A stretch of DNA of 64,000 bases from Silicimonas sp. (GTDB taxonomy: Bacteria > Pseudomonadota > Alphaproteobacteria > Rhodobacterales > Rhodobacteraceae). The notes beneath the pieces are model-generated. The model saw nothing but the letters and a program-made list of their open reading frames with translations. It made no database searches and was not told where the DNA came from. Shown here one piece after another: positions 17,076 through 26,724 of this stretch. The stretch is taken from NCBI GenBank assembly GCA_022820365.1, contig JAJEFO010000065.1:17879-81878 (forward strand). The letters run 5' to 3'. The position numbers and the translations under genes were made by a program. Position 1 is the first letter of the stretch. Each line of letters begins with the position of its first letter.

Positions 17076-20000
17076 GTGAGCTTTGCCGAACTCAGCGCCA
17101 TGTCGAATTTCACCTTCCTCACCGGTGCCTCGCACCCTGAGGAATACATCGACCGTGCCGCGCTCCTTGGCCTCTCGGCCATTGCGATTGCGGATGTGAA
17201 CTCGGTTGCAGGCGTTGTACGGGGACATGCCCGTGTCCGGGAAATCGCGCGACAAGTGAAGGAACGCCTGGCCAGCGACCTGATAGGCCCGCCCGCCCCG
17301 ATGAAAGGCTGGGAAAAGGAAAGACAGGTTTTTGAAAGCTATCCGGGCGGCAAGGCGCGCCGGAAGAACGGCACCCTCGCATCAGAGGAACTGGAAGGCC
17401 TGCCTGGCAGCACGCGTGCGGCAATTGAAACCGGAACGGAGCCTGCGCCGCTGGAAACCTCCGCCGCCATACTGAACGTGCCACGCCTGATCCCTGGCGC
17501 ACGGATCACGCTCGACACCGGCTTTTCAGCCACCGCGCTTCCGAAAACCCGCAAGGGCTGGGGCAATCTTTGCCGTCTCATTTCGCGCGGGCGGCTTCGG
17601 GCAGAGAAGGGTGACTGCCTCCTCTACATGGATGACCTTGTCGAATTTGGCGCAGAACTCGCCCTCTTGATTCATCCGCCTGAGGAGGGAAGCTCGAAGG
17701 GCAGTGCCGAACCCGGATCCCCCCGGCAAGAAGACGCCCGCAACGCCTCCCGGGCAGAGAGCCTCCGGAGCGCCTGGCAAGCACAGGCGAACCGGTTGTC
17801 ACGCCATTTTCCCCGGGACAGCTATCTCGTGATGAGCCCCCGCTATGACGGACAGGATGCCGAACGGCTCGACAGTCTCGCCAAGCTTGCGAGGCAGCTG
17901 GGTCTTCCTGCCGTCGCCTCCGCGGCCCCCCGCATGCATCACGGCTCCCGCCGCAAGCTCGCGGATGTGCTGACCGCGATCCGCACCGGCGTGCCGGTCA
18001 AGGATCTGGGTCGCGCAGCCCTTGCGAATTCCGAGCAGAGATTGCGAGACGAGACGGAGATGCGCCGCCTGTTCGGCCCCCATGGCAAGGCCGTAGATCG
18101 CGCCGCCCGACTGGCGGCATCCCTCGCCTTCTCGCTCGACGAGCTCCGCTACGAATATCCCTCGGAAGTCGCCGAAGGCCAATCCGCCGCCGAACGCCTG
18201 CGCGAACTTGCCTATGAAGGGCTCGAGAAACGCTATCCCGATGACTCCGCCTCCGAGCGTGTGCGAAACCTTCTCGAGCATGAACTGGCATTGATCGCCA
18301 AGCTGGAATACGAACCGTATTTCCTCACTGTCTACGACGTGATGGAGTTCGCCCGTTCCAAGGACATTCTCTGCCAGGGCCGGGGAAGCGCCGCAAATTC
18401 AGTGGTATGCTACTGCCTCCGCATCACTTCGGTTTCCCCGGAGATCGGCTCCATGGTCTTTGAGCGCTTCGTCTCGGAGGCCCGGGAAGAGGCGCCCGAC
18501 ATCGACGTCGACTTCGAGCATGAGCGCCGCGAGGAAGTGATCCAGCACATCTATGACCGCTACGGGCGGGATCGCGCCGGTCTCTGCGCCACGGTCGTGC
18601 ATTACCGTGGCAAGCGCGCGATCCGAGAAGTGGGTCGCGCCATGGGTCTCACCGAAGATACGGTTCGAGCGATCTCGTCCCAGCTCTGGGGCTTCTTCGA
18701 CACTTCCGGCATGGCGGAGCAACGGCTCCGCGAGGTCGGCCTCGACCCCGATGACCGCCATCTGTCGCAAACGCTCGAACTGGTCTCTCAGATCCAGGGC
18801 TTTCCCCGCCACCTCTCGCAGCATGTTGGCGGCTTCGTCATCACTGAAGGCCGGCTCGACGAGCTTGTTCCCATAGAGAACGCCACCATGGAGAACCGGA
18901 CCGTCATCTGCTGGGACAAGGACGACATTGATGCCCTCGGGATCCTGAAGGTCGATGTGCTGGCCCTTGGCATGCTTTCCTGCATCCGGAAGGCGTTCGA
19001 GCTGCTCAAGCTCCATCACCGGATCGAGCACTCTATGGAAAAACAGCCGCCGCCCGAAAAGGACGTCTACGACATGCTCTGCACGGCAGACTCGCTTGGC
19101 GTCTTCCAGGTCGAAAGCCGCGCCCAGATGAGCTTCCTGCCACGCATGAAACCACGCAACTTTCGCGATCTCGTCATCCAGGTCGCCATCATCCGTCCGG
19201 GGCCCATACAGGGTGACATGGTCCACCCCTATCTCAGGCGGCGGAACGGCGAGGAGAAAATCGAGTATCCCTCGGGCGAACTCGAGGAGATACTTGGCAA
19301 GACCAACGGCGTGCCCCTGTTCCAGGAGCAGGCCATGCAGATCGCCATCACCGGCGCAGGCTTCTCGCCGGATGAAGCGGACCGGTTGCGGCGCTCGCTC
19401 GCCACGTTCAAGAGACATGGGAACATCAGCGATTTCCGGAACCGCTTCCTCAAGGGCATGCGCGAAAACGGATACGAAGACGATTTCGCCGAGCGCTGCT
19501 TTTCCCAGCTCGAAGGCTTCGCAAGCTACGGGTTTCCCGAAAGCCATGCGGCTTCCTTCGCAATCCTCGTCTACATTTCAGCCTGGATCAAATGCTTCCA
19601 TCCGGGCATCTTTGCCTGCGCACTCCTGAACTCCCAGCCAATGGGCTTCTACGCTCCGGCCCAGATCGTCAGGGATGCCCGGGAGCACGGGGTCGAGGTG
19701 CGCCCGCTCGACATCAACGAGTCCGCCTGGAACAACATCATGCAACCCGATGGCGGCGGCGGACTGGCCTTGAGGCTTGGCTTCCGGCAGGTGAAATCCG
19801 TAAGCGAGGAGGACGGGACCTGGATCATGACCGCTCGCGGCAACGGATATCGCGCGGTCGAGGACGTCTGGCGCAGAGCCGGAACCGCGCCGCACGTTCT
19901 GCGAGCGCTGGCTGAAGCCGACGCTTTCGCAAGTCTCGGGATTTCGAGGCGCGATGCGATCTGGGCGGCAAGTGCGATCGCCTCGACCAAGCCTCTTCCG

Positions 20001-20213
20001 CTTTTCGCCAACGACCTCGATGGTGAAGCCATCAAGGAACCCGCAGCGCGCCTGCCTGAAATGACCCCGGGCGAGCACGTAGTCGAGGATTATGTCGCGA
20101 TGCGACTGACACTCCGCGCCCATCCAATGGCCTTTCTCAGGCATCGGCTGACACCGCAAGTGCAGCCCCCCGGAGGACGGGAACGAACGGGAAGAAGGGG
20201 ACTGTGCGCTTGA
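17076..20213 (+). CDS. dnaE2: Error-prone DNA polymerase III alpha subunit, C-terminally truncated
   Basis: About 1045 residues of a C-family translesion polymerase. Seen in order: PHP domain start (SNFTFLTGASHPEEYI), palm with PDIDVDFEHERREEVI and GRGSAANSVVCYCL, finger region and tandem helix-hairpin-helix, ending at LRAHPMAFLRHRL. Homologues continue with an OB-fold of roughly 100 residues; here the frame instead runs into PPGGRERTGRRGLCA and stops, and I could not find OB-fold remains in any frame downstream. The GTG at 17076 is chosen because homologues start near SFAEL and a LexA-like box lies upstream; the frame is open back to 16938. No imuA/imuB alongside, unlike the usual cassette. 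Confidence 0.88.
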   Translation: MSFAELSAMSNFTFLTGASHPEEYIDRAALLGLSAIAIADVNSVAGVVRGHARVREIARQVKERLASDLIGPPAPMKGWEKERQVFESYPGGKARRKNGTLASEELEGLPGSTRAAIETGTEPAPLETSAAILNVPRLIPGARITLDTGFSATALPKTRKGWGNLCRLISRGRLRAEKGDCLLYMDDLVEFGAELALLIHPPEEGSSKGSAEPGSPRQEDARNASRAESLRSAWQAQANRLSRHFPRDSYLVMSPRYDGQDAERLDSLAKLARQLGLPAVASAAPRMHHGSRRKLADVLTAIRTGVPVKDLGRAALANSEQRLRDETEMRRLFGPHGKAVDRAARLAASLAFSLDELRYEYPSEVAEGQSAAERLRELAYEGLEKRYPDDSASERVRNLLEHELALIAKLEYEPYFLTVYDVMEFARSKDILCQGRGSAANSVVCYCLRITSVSPEIGSMVFERFVSEAREEAPDIDVDFEHERREEVIQHIYDRYGRDRAGLCATVVHYRGKRAIREVGRAMGLTEDTVRAISSQLWGFFDTSGMAEQRLREVGLDPDDRHLSQTLELVSQIQGFPRHLSQHVGGFVITEGRLDELVPIENATMENRTVICWDKDDIDALGILKVDVLALGMLSCIRKAFELLKLHHRIEHSMEKQPPPEKDVYDMLCTADSLGVFQVESRAQMSFLPRMKPRNFRDLVIQVAIIRPGPIQGDMVHPYLRRRNGEEKIEYPSGELEEILGKTNGVPLFQEQAMQIAITGAGFSPDEADRLRRSLATFKRHGNISDFRNRFLKGMRENGYEDDFAERCFSQLEGFASYGFPESHAASFAILVYISAWIKCFHPGIFACALLNSQPMGFYAPAQIVRDAREHGVEVRPLDINESAWNNIMQPDGGGGLALRLGFRQVKSVSEEDGTWIMTARGNGYRAVEDVWRRAGTAPHVLRALAEADAFASLGISRRDAIWAASAIASTKPLPLFANDLDGEAIKEPAARLPEMTPGEHVVEDYVAMRLTLRAHPMAFLRHRLTPQVQPPGGRERTGRRGLCA

Positions 20214-20713
20214 CTGAAACGGCGCCATTTACCAACGTGGAAAACGTTGGAAGGGCAGGTCTCCTACCGAATTTCGCAACGGCATCGCGCGGCCCAGGCC
20301 GCGCCGAAACGGCCCGCATTGCGGGGAAAACGACACGGGGCGTCCGGGACTGCCGCATCTGCATGGCGAGGGGACGTTGGCACCGGCTCACTCGATAAGC
20401 CGTAAAGTCATCTGTCTAAGCTGGGACGCAGTGCGCTTTGAGTGGGAACCCCCTTGACGAGAGAGGCGATTTCGGGCGAATCCATCCATGAATTTGAAAC
20501 GACACATTTGAACCCCAAAGTGCCGCAATGAAGCCTGAGGCACGCCGTATTTTTCGATAGCATATTGCTCGACGCCGCAGCGGCAGAGGTTTTCCCGGCG
20601 GACAACCCGTTCAACGACCAGGTTCTCGCCTTGGCATCTGCGCGTGGCTACAAACAGTGATGCGCCGTGCGGTTCCCGGGATCTCTTCGGGCGGCGGCAT
20701 GGGAACAGATGCT
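20214..20713. other. Gap after truncated dnaE2
   Basis: About 500 bases with no recognisable gene. This is where the missing OB-fold of DnaE2 would be expected, but none of the three forward frames shows it; a 64-codon forward frame at 20204-20398 has no family resemblance. The abrupt loss suggests an old deletion or insertion end. Confidence 0.4.
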
Positions 20714-22399
20714 ATGGAATACGAATTCGATCTCGGCAGGTACTCTCGGCCGCTTGCCACGCGCAATCCCGAGACACAGCTCTGGTTCGACCGTGGCCTG
20801 TTGTGGCTCTATGGCTTCAACCACGAGGAGGCGGTGTTCTGCTTTCGCGAGGCGCAGCGAGCCGACCCGGACTGTGCAATTGCGTTCTGGGGGGAAGCCT
20901 ACGCCGCAGGACCCTTCATTAACCTGCCCTGGTGCTGGATGAGCGAGACGGAAGCCCGAGACGCAATCAACACATGCTCCATAGCCACCTTGGCGGCGAT
21001 GGAGCGACGCGACGGCACCACTCCGGTCGAACGCGCCCTCATCGAGGCCCTTCCGTCCCGCTACCAGCGCAACGCCGTGGTCTCAATGGACGAATTCTCC
21101 CGCTGGGATGATGACTTCGCCTCCCGCATGCGGGAGGCGCATCACCGCTTTCCGGACGACGCCGACGTGGCCAGCCTCTTTGCGGAGGCCCTGATCACCC
21201 GTACGCCATGGCGCCTCTGGGACCTAGATACCGGGGAAGCCGCGGATGGCGCCGACACGGAAGAGGCGCGAGACGTGCTGGAATCGGCCATGCGGGCACG
21301 CAGGGACGCAAGGCGGGCACCGCACCCGGGCATGCTTCACATGTACATCCACGTGATGGAGATGTCGCGGAATCCCGAGTGCGCGCAGGCCGCCGCCGAC
21401 GATCTGCAGCTGCTGTCGCCCGACAATGGGCATCTCAACCACATGCCCTGCCACATCTATCTCCAGTGCGGACGCTACGGGGATGCCGTGACGGCGAGCC
21501 GCAGGGCGGTGCGTGCGGACGCCAAATACGCCCGCCGCGTGGGCCCTTTCAACTTCTATACCACCGCGCGCTGTCACGATTTCCATGCCATGATGAGCGC
21601 GGCAATGATGCTGGGGAACCTTGGCGGTGCCCAGGAAGCGGCGCGGGGCATTGACCGTACGGTAACACCGGATCTGCTCCGACAGGACCGCCCGCACCTG
21701 GTCGCGACGCTCGATGCCTACTGTTCCTCGACGGTCCACGTGCCGGTTCGTTTCGGGCAGTGGCGCGAAATCGTGGAAGCTCCCATGCCCACGCACCCCG
21801 AACTCTACGTCGTGACGACCCTCATGCATCACTACGCCAGGGGCGTAGCCCATGCAGCGCTCGGCGAATTCGAGGCTGCGGAACGGGAGATCGAGAGCCT
21901 CGATGCAGGCGCGGCCACGCTGCCGGAAACCCGCCTCTACTTCAACAATGCGGTACGGGACATCATGGCGATTGCCCGGGCGATGCTATGCGGGGAATTG
22001 GCCTATCACCGAGGCGAGCGCGAATCCGGCTTTGCCCACCTCCGGGAGGCGGTGCGGCGCAGCGACCAACTGGCCTACAGCGAGCCTTGGCCGTGGATGC
22101 ATCCGCCACGCCACGCCCTTGGCGCCCTGCTCCTGGAAGACGGGCAATTGGAGGAGGCCGAAACGACATACCGAAAGGACCTTGGCCTCGACGACGAAGG
22201 CAGGCGCTGCCTGCAAAACCGCGGCAACGTGTGGGCTCTGCATGGTTACCACGAGTGCCTGCGGCGCCTTGGCCGACTTCGGGAGGCGGAAGAGATTGCC
22301 CCGCAGTTGACCGCCGCCCTTGCCCGAAGCGACACGCGGATCGACTCGTCTTGCCATTGCCGGAAGCAGACGCTCGGCGCGTTGCCGGATCAGGGTTGA
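20714..22399 (+). CDS. His-rich tetratricopeptide-repeat protein, copy 2
   Basis: A paralogue of the protein at 10992-12644, colinear over its whole length. Shared blocks: DLGxYSR at the N-terminus, WFDRGL, NHEE, DPDCA, HPGMLHMYIHVMEMS, GHLNHMPCHIYLQCG, RCHDFHAMM, PVRFGQW, EPWPWMHPPRHALGALLLE, NVWALHGYHECL and the terminal CxC motif SSCHCRK. Helical TPR-like arrangement, no signal peptide or membrane segment. The start is uncertain: ATG 20714 matches the N-terminus of copy 1; ATG 20699 and 20660 are in frame but lack a strong ribosome binding site. About 560 residues. Function unknown. Confidence 0.83.
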   Translation: MEYEFDLGRYSRPLATRNPETQLWFDRGLLWLYGFNHEEAVFCFREAQRADPDCAIAFWGEAYAAGPFINLPWCWMSETEARDAINTCSIATLAAMERRDGTTPVERALIEALPSRYQRNAVVSMDEFSRWDDDFASRMREAHHRFPDDADVASLFAEALITRTPWRLWDLDTGEAADGADTEEARDVLESAMRARRDARRAPHPGMLHMYIHVMEMSRNPECAQAAADDLQLLSPDNGHLNHMPCHIYLQCGRYGDAVTASRRAVRADAKYARRVGPFNFYTTARCHDFHAMMSAAMMLGNLGGAQEAARGIDRTVTPDLLRQDRPHLVATLDAYCSSTVHVPVRFGQWREIVEAPMPTHPELYVVTTLMHHYARGVAHAALGEFEAAEREIESLDAGAATLPETRLYFNNAVRDIMAIARAMLCGELAYHRGERESGFAHLREAVRRSDQLAYSEPWPWMHPPRHALGALLLEDGQLEEAETTYRKDLGLDDEGRRCLQNRGNVWALHGYHECLRRLGRLREAEEIAPQLTAALARSDTRIDSSCHCRKQTLGALPDQG

Positions 22400-22627
22400 C
22401 GCAATGAGTCGCGCGCCTTCCCGGGCAAAGAGACTTCCGTCCCAATGTTCCCGTCTGATTCGTCGCATCCGGACTTCCGACTGTTCCGACCGGTTGCCAG
22501 CCCAGCCGCTTGGCACGGCGATGGCGGTCAAGGAAAAGGGCTTGCCAAGAGTGAGGTTCACGAAAGTCCCCTGACCGATTCCGCCGGGCTCCGTGACCTG
22601 ACTCCATACCTGAACGAGGCCGAGACC

Positions 22628-23206
22628 ATGCCCGATCCAGTTGACGAAAGGCCACGCTGCTTTGGCTCAAGTTCGACGCTATATGCCTGCTATCACGACA
22701 CGGAATGGGGCGTGCCCGTTCACGACGACCGTACGCTCTTCGAGATGCTGATCCTTGAGGGTGCGCATGCTGGCCTGTCTTGGGAAACGATCCTGAACAA
22801 GCGTGAGGGCTATCGCGACGTCTATCACGGCTTCGACGTCGAGAGGGTCGCCGCCATGAGCGACGGCGAACTGGCGACCGCACTTCAGAACCCGGCTATC
22901 GTGCGCCATCGCCAGAAGGTGCCGGGCGCACGGACGAACGCACGTGTCTTCCTGGACATGCAGGGCGAATACGGCACGTTCGCAGACTGGCTCTGGGATC
23001 ACGTGGATGGAACTCCCATCCGGGGCACCTGGAAGAAGGTCACGGACATTCCGGCGACAACGCCGCTGGCCGAAAGCATCTCGAAGGCCCTGAAGCGCCG
23101 CGGCATGACCTTCGTGGGACCCACGATCATCTACGCCTATCTTCAGGCTGTCGGCGTCGTGAACGACCACTACCAAGGATGCTGGAAGAGCGCCGATCTC
23201 ACTTGA
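22628..23206 (+). CDS. tag: DNA-3-methyladenine glycosylase I
   Basis: A 192-residue base-excision repair enzyme removing 3-methyladenine from alkylated DNA. The Tag signature YHDTEWGVPVHDD lies near residues 22-34, LILEGAHAGLSWETIL carries the catalytic glutamate, and the structural zinc ligands are visible as an N-terminal Cys and His (CFG...YHD) plus the C-terminal His and Cys in NDHYQGCW. ATG 22628 is preceded by GAGG; an open frame further upstream is not homologous. Convergent with the lytic transglycosylase, overlapping it by 8 nt. Confidence 0.95.
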   Translation: MPDPVDERPRCFGSSSTLYACYHDTEWGVPVHDDRTLFEMLILEGAHAGLSWETILNKREGYRDVYHGFDVERVAAMSDGELATALQNPAIVRHRQKVPGARTNARVFLDMQGEYGTFADWLWDHVDGTPIRGTWKKVTDIPATTPLAESISKALKRRGMTFVGPTIIYAYLQAVGVVNDHYQGCWKSADLT

Positions 23207-24368
23207 GACGTTCCAGAATTTCGTGACTCGCATAGCCGTCAGGCGGCAATCCCCGACTCGCCTGAAACGCACGGATCGCGTCCATCGTGTTCGGCCCGAT
23301 GATCCCGTCCGTACCTTGCGTGTCGAATCCGCGCGCCACCAGCATCCGCTGCATCTCCATTTTCTCGGCAACACCGAGATTCCTATCTTTCCGCGGCCAC
23401 CCCGACCGGAACGAATCTCCGCCGCCTATGCGGTCTGCAAGATGGCCCACCGCGATCACGTAGGCATCGGCAGCGTTGTACAGCCTCATGACCTGGAAGT
23501 TGTCGAAGATCATGAAGGCGCCGCCGCGCCAGCCGGCCGGCAGGAGGATCGAGGCGAACCCGTGGTCAGGGATGCGCCGGGCCCTGGCATCGCGAACGCC
23601 CATGGCCATCCAGTCATTGACGGTCTTCCTGATGCGTCGATTCGCAAGCGCAAGATCAAACCTGTGCGAAAGCGCAACCTCCCTGCCCCATGGCTGCCCC
23701 TTCCGCCAGCCGCAGTGCCGGAGAAAGGACGCCGTCGAGGCCAGGGCATCGGTGGGATCATCCGACCAGATGTCGCGTCGCCCGTCACCTCGAAAGTCCA
23801 CTGCATGGTCAAGATATGTCGTCGGAATGAACTGGGTGTGCCCCATGCCTCCGGCCCAGCTTCCCTTGAGGCGTTTCGGCAAGACGTTTCCCGTCTGGAC
23901 AATCTTCAGGGCGGCAATCAACTGGTTCTCGAAGAACTGCGCCCGCCGCCCGTCGAAAGCCAGCGTCGCCAGCGCCTCGATCACGGGCGTGTCGCCGCGA
24001 CAGGCGCCAAAGTCGCTCTCTGCTCCCCAGACGGCTGCCAGGATTGCAGCCTCGACATCGAACCTCGCCTCGATCTCAGCGAACAACCGCCGGTTCCTTT
24101 GCAGCACTGCGCGTCCGTCTCTCACGCGCGCATCCGAGACCACTGCGTCCAAGTAGTTCCATATCTGCCGGGTGAACTCCGGCTGTCTCCGGTCCTTTTG
24201 GATCACTTCCGCATTGAAACGAACGCCACGAAACGCGACATCGAAAACTCCGTCGCGAATGCCGGATACGCGGGCCCTCTTGCGAAACCGGTCGATCCAG
24301 CGCAGGAAGCCAATGCCCCCCCTGGCCGCATCCGGAACGCTCGGTCCTGCCACGTCACGGACATTCAT
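23199..24368 (-). CDS. Lytic murein transglycosylase (MltB-like) with peptidoglycan-binding domain
   Basis: A 389-residue GH103-type protein: SLT_2 domain over about residues 20-300 with catalytic Glu117 in AVWGAESDFG and the conserved GSWAGGMGHTQFIPTTY, then a PG_binding_1 domain at about 325-387 (MLVARGFDTQGTDGIIGPNT). Homologues are exported, yet this N-terminus (MNVRDVAGPS) has no hydrophobic signal or lipobox. It begins at ATG 24368, overlapping the RNase R stop by 4 nt, which limits upstream alternatives. Either it is exported by an undetected route or the signal was lost. Confidence 0.88.
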   Translation of the reverse strand: MNVRDVAGPSVPDAARGGIGFLRWIDRFRKRARVSGIRDGVFDVAFRGVRFNAEVIQKDRRQPEFTRQIWNYLDAVVSDARVRDGRAVLQRNRRLFAEIEARFDVEAAILAAVWGAESDFGACRGDTPVIEALATLAFDGRRAQFFENQLIAALKIVQTGNVLPKRLKGSWAGGMGHTQFIPTTYLDHAVDFRGDGRRDIWSDDPTDALASTASFLRHCGWRKGQPWGREVALSHRFDLALANRRIRKTVNDWMAMGVRDARARRIPDHGFASILLPAGWRGGAFMIFDNFQVMRLYNAADAYVIAVGHLADRIGGGDSFRSGWPRKDRNLGVAEKMEMQRMLVARGFDTQGTDGIIGPNTMDAIRAFQASRGLPPDGYASHEILERLK

Positions 24369-26602
24369 TGCCTCTGCCGCTTCGGCTTTGCCGCCTTCCT
24401 GCGGGCCTTGGTCACCTTGCGGCGGCCAGGCATGAGAATCCTGCGCGCTCGGGGCAGCGCCTTGCCGTCGATTTCAAGAAGTTCCAGCAAGATGCCGCCG
24501 GTTGCCGGCACTGCCTCGGCCAGCCGGACCAGCACCCGCTGCCCGACTGAAATCACGGTGTTCGTGTCATCGCCCGTCAAGGTCTGTGCGTCGCGATCGA
24601 AATGGAAATACTCGTATCCGATGTCGCGGACAGGAATGAGCCCGTCCGCCCCGGTCCCATCGAGCTCGACAAACGCCCCGAAGCGCTGGACGCCGGAAAT
24701 GCGCCCGGAAAGCTCAGTTCCGACCCGGTCAGCCATGTACGCCGCTAGGTAGCGGTCGGTAGTGTCGCGTTCGGCCTGCATGGAACGCCGTTCAGCATTG
24801 GAGATGCGCTCGGCAGTGACGCCGAGCCGTTCCGTCTCAGCGTCCGTCAAGCCATCGTCACCCCAGCCATGGGCACGGATCAGCGCCCGATGAACCACGA
24901 GGTCCGCATAGCGCCGAATGGGTGACGTGAAATGTGCGTAGGCTTTCAACGCGAGCCCGAAGTGCCCGAATTTCTCTGGACTGTAATATGCCTGTGTCAT
25001 CGAGCGCAGCACAGTGAGATTGATGAGCACGCCGTCATCCGTTTCCGCTGCGGCGGCGAGAAGCCGGTTGAGGTTTCGGGTATTCAGGACCGTGCCGGCA
25101 TTGAAGGGAAGTCCGGCGGCCTTTGCGGTTTCCTGCAATGCGCGCATCTTCTCGCGTGACGGCTCCTCGTGAACCCGGAACAGGAGCGGCATCCTGCCGT
25201 CAATGAGCGTCCGCGCGGCTGCAACGTTGGCAAGAACCATGAATTCCTCGATCAGACGATGCACATCCAGACGCTCCTTGAATGCCACCGACCTGACCTT
25301 GCCGGCGTCGTCCAGGACAATCTCTCGCTCCGGAAGGTCGAGGTCGAGCGGCTGGCGACGATCTCGGGCGCTGCGCAGCGCGGAATAGGCGGCCTGGAGC
25401 GGTTTCAGGACCGTGTCTCGCAGCGGTTCCGTCCTGTCATCGGGCCGACCGTCCAAGGCGACCTGCGCCTCTTCGTAGCTGAGCGAAGCCACCGAGCGCA
25501 TCAGGGCGCGCTGGAATTCGTGTGCGATCAGTTCGCCATCTGCGTCAATCACGAGGCGCGCGGCAATGCATGGCCGCGTTTCGCCTTCGAGGAGTGAGCA
25601 GAGGTCTCCCGACAGGCGATCAGGCAGCATTGGAACCACCCGATCAGGGAAGTATGTCGAATTGCCACGCTCCCGGGCCTCGAGATCAAGGGCGTTTCCG
25701 GGCCTGACGTACTGAGCGACATCGGCAATTGCGACCCAAAGGACATGCCCGCCCGCGTTGTCCGGGGATTGGTCAGGTTCGACCCAGACCGCATCGTCAT
25801 GATCGCGCGCGTCCGCCGGATCGATGGTGACGAACGGCAGCGACGTCAGATCCGCACGCGCACCTGGATCCACGGGCCGCGCGGCATCCGCTTCGGCGAT
25901 GACATCATCCGGAAAGTCGTCCCGAAGACCGTGCTGGTGAATGGCGATCAGCGATACGGACTTGGGCCGCGACGGGTCGCCGAGACAGGAGACTATTCGT
26001 GCATGAGGAAGACCGAGGCGCGTCCTTGGACCGCTTTGTGCGGCCTCAACCAGTTCGCCGTCCTTCGCTCCGCCATCCGCGCCTGACGGCACGTGCCATT
26101 CTCTCGACGCGCCCTTGTCGATCGGCACGATGCGCCCGCCGGAATCCGACTTGCGGAATATCCCGAGAATCTTGCCCGGGCTGGTGCCGATGCGACGGAT
26201 GAGGCGTGCCTTGTAAGAGTGCAACTCGCTCTTGACTTCGTCGAGGCGCGCGAGAATGCGGTCTCCCGGTGCCAATGCGGGATCGCCGGACCCCTGCACG
26301 ACCAGGATCGTGGGCGCTTGCCCTTGACCCTGCCATTCCAGCGGGTGCGCAACCAGGTCTCCATCGGTGTCGGCCCTGTCCAACTGCAGAACCGATACCG
26401 GAGGGAGACGGCCGGGATCGCGATACGTCTTGCGGCGCTTCGCGAGCAGGCCCTCGGCTTCCAGTTCCTTCAGCAGGCGCTTGAGATCGATCCGGGCCGG
26501 GCCCTTGACGCCGAAGGCTCTTGCAATGTCGCGCTTAGATGCCTTCGACGGGTTGTCGGACACCCAAGCCAGAATATCTTCTTTCGCGGGAATCCGGGTC
26601 AT
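24365..26602 (-). CDS. rnr: Ribonuclease R
   Basis: A 745-residue 3'-5' exoribonuclease that degrades structured RNA. N-terminal winged-helix region (residues 5-55, KRDIARAFGV), cold-shock domains, RNB catalytic domain with the metal-binding aspartates in FVTIDPADARDHDDAVW (Asp261, 267, 269, 270), an S1 domain near 640-720, and a Lys/Arg-rich tail. Full length for the family. First gene of a coupled pair with the lytic transglycosylase (ATGA overlap). Confidence 0.95.
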   Translation of the reverse strand: MTRIPAKEDILAWVSDNPSKASKRDIARAFGVKGPARIDLKRLLKELEAEGLLAKRRKTYRDPGRLPPVSVLQLDRADTDGDLVAHPLEWQGQGQAPTILVVQGSGDPALAPGDRILARLDEVKSELHSYKARLIRRIGTSPGKILGIFRKSDSGGRIVPIDKGASREWHVPSGADGGAKDGELVEAAQSGPRTRLGLPHARIVSCLGDPSRPKSVSLIAIHQHGLRDDFPDDVIAEADAARPVDPGARADLTSLPFVTIDPADARDHDDAVWVEPDQSPDNAGGHVLWVAIADVAQYVRPGNALDLEARERGNSTYFPDRVVPMLPDRLSGDLCSLLEGETRPCIAARLVIDADGELIAHEFQRALMRSVASLSYEEAQVALDGRPDDRTEPLRDTVLKPLQAAYSALRSARDRRQPLDLDLPEREIVLDDAGKVRSVAFKERLDVHRLIEEFMVLANVAAARTLIDGRMPLLFRVHEEPSREKMRALQETAKAAGLPFNAGTVLNTRNLNRLLAAAAETDDGVLINLTVLRSMTQAYYSPEKFGHFGLALKAYAHFTSPIRRYADLVVHRALIRAHGWGDDGLTDAETERLGVTAERISNAERRSMQAERDTTDRYLAAYMADRVGTELSGRISGVQRFGAFVELDGTGADGLIPVRDIGYEYFHFDRDAQTLTGDDTNTVISVGQRVLVRLAEAVPATGGILLELLEIDGKALPRARRILMPGRRKVTKARRKAAKPKRQRQ

Positions 26603-26724
26603 GTCCGGCGCGTATCACGGGACGTGGACGAGGTCACGCCGGTTGATGGTGCGCTGCATCCGCTCCTGGCGCGCTTCCATGGATTCTGCCGGGGCAAGGC
26701 CAGGATGGCAGAAAGTCGATTTCG

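Noticed and set aside
20204..20398. Frameshifted OB-fold continuation of DnaE2
   Set aside because: The frame was read against the expected VRQRPGxAKGV and DETGxAN motifs; none is present.
23223..24752. A 509-codon plus-strand frame opposite the transglycosylase and the RNase R end
   Set aside because: Overlaps two well-supported genes over its full length; its protein has shadow composition and no motif.
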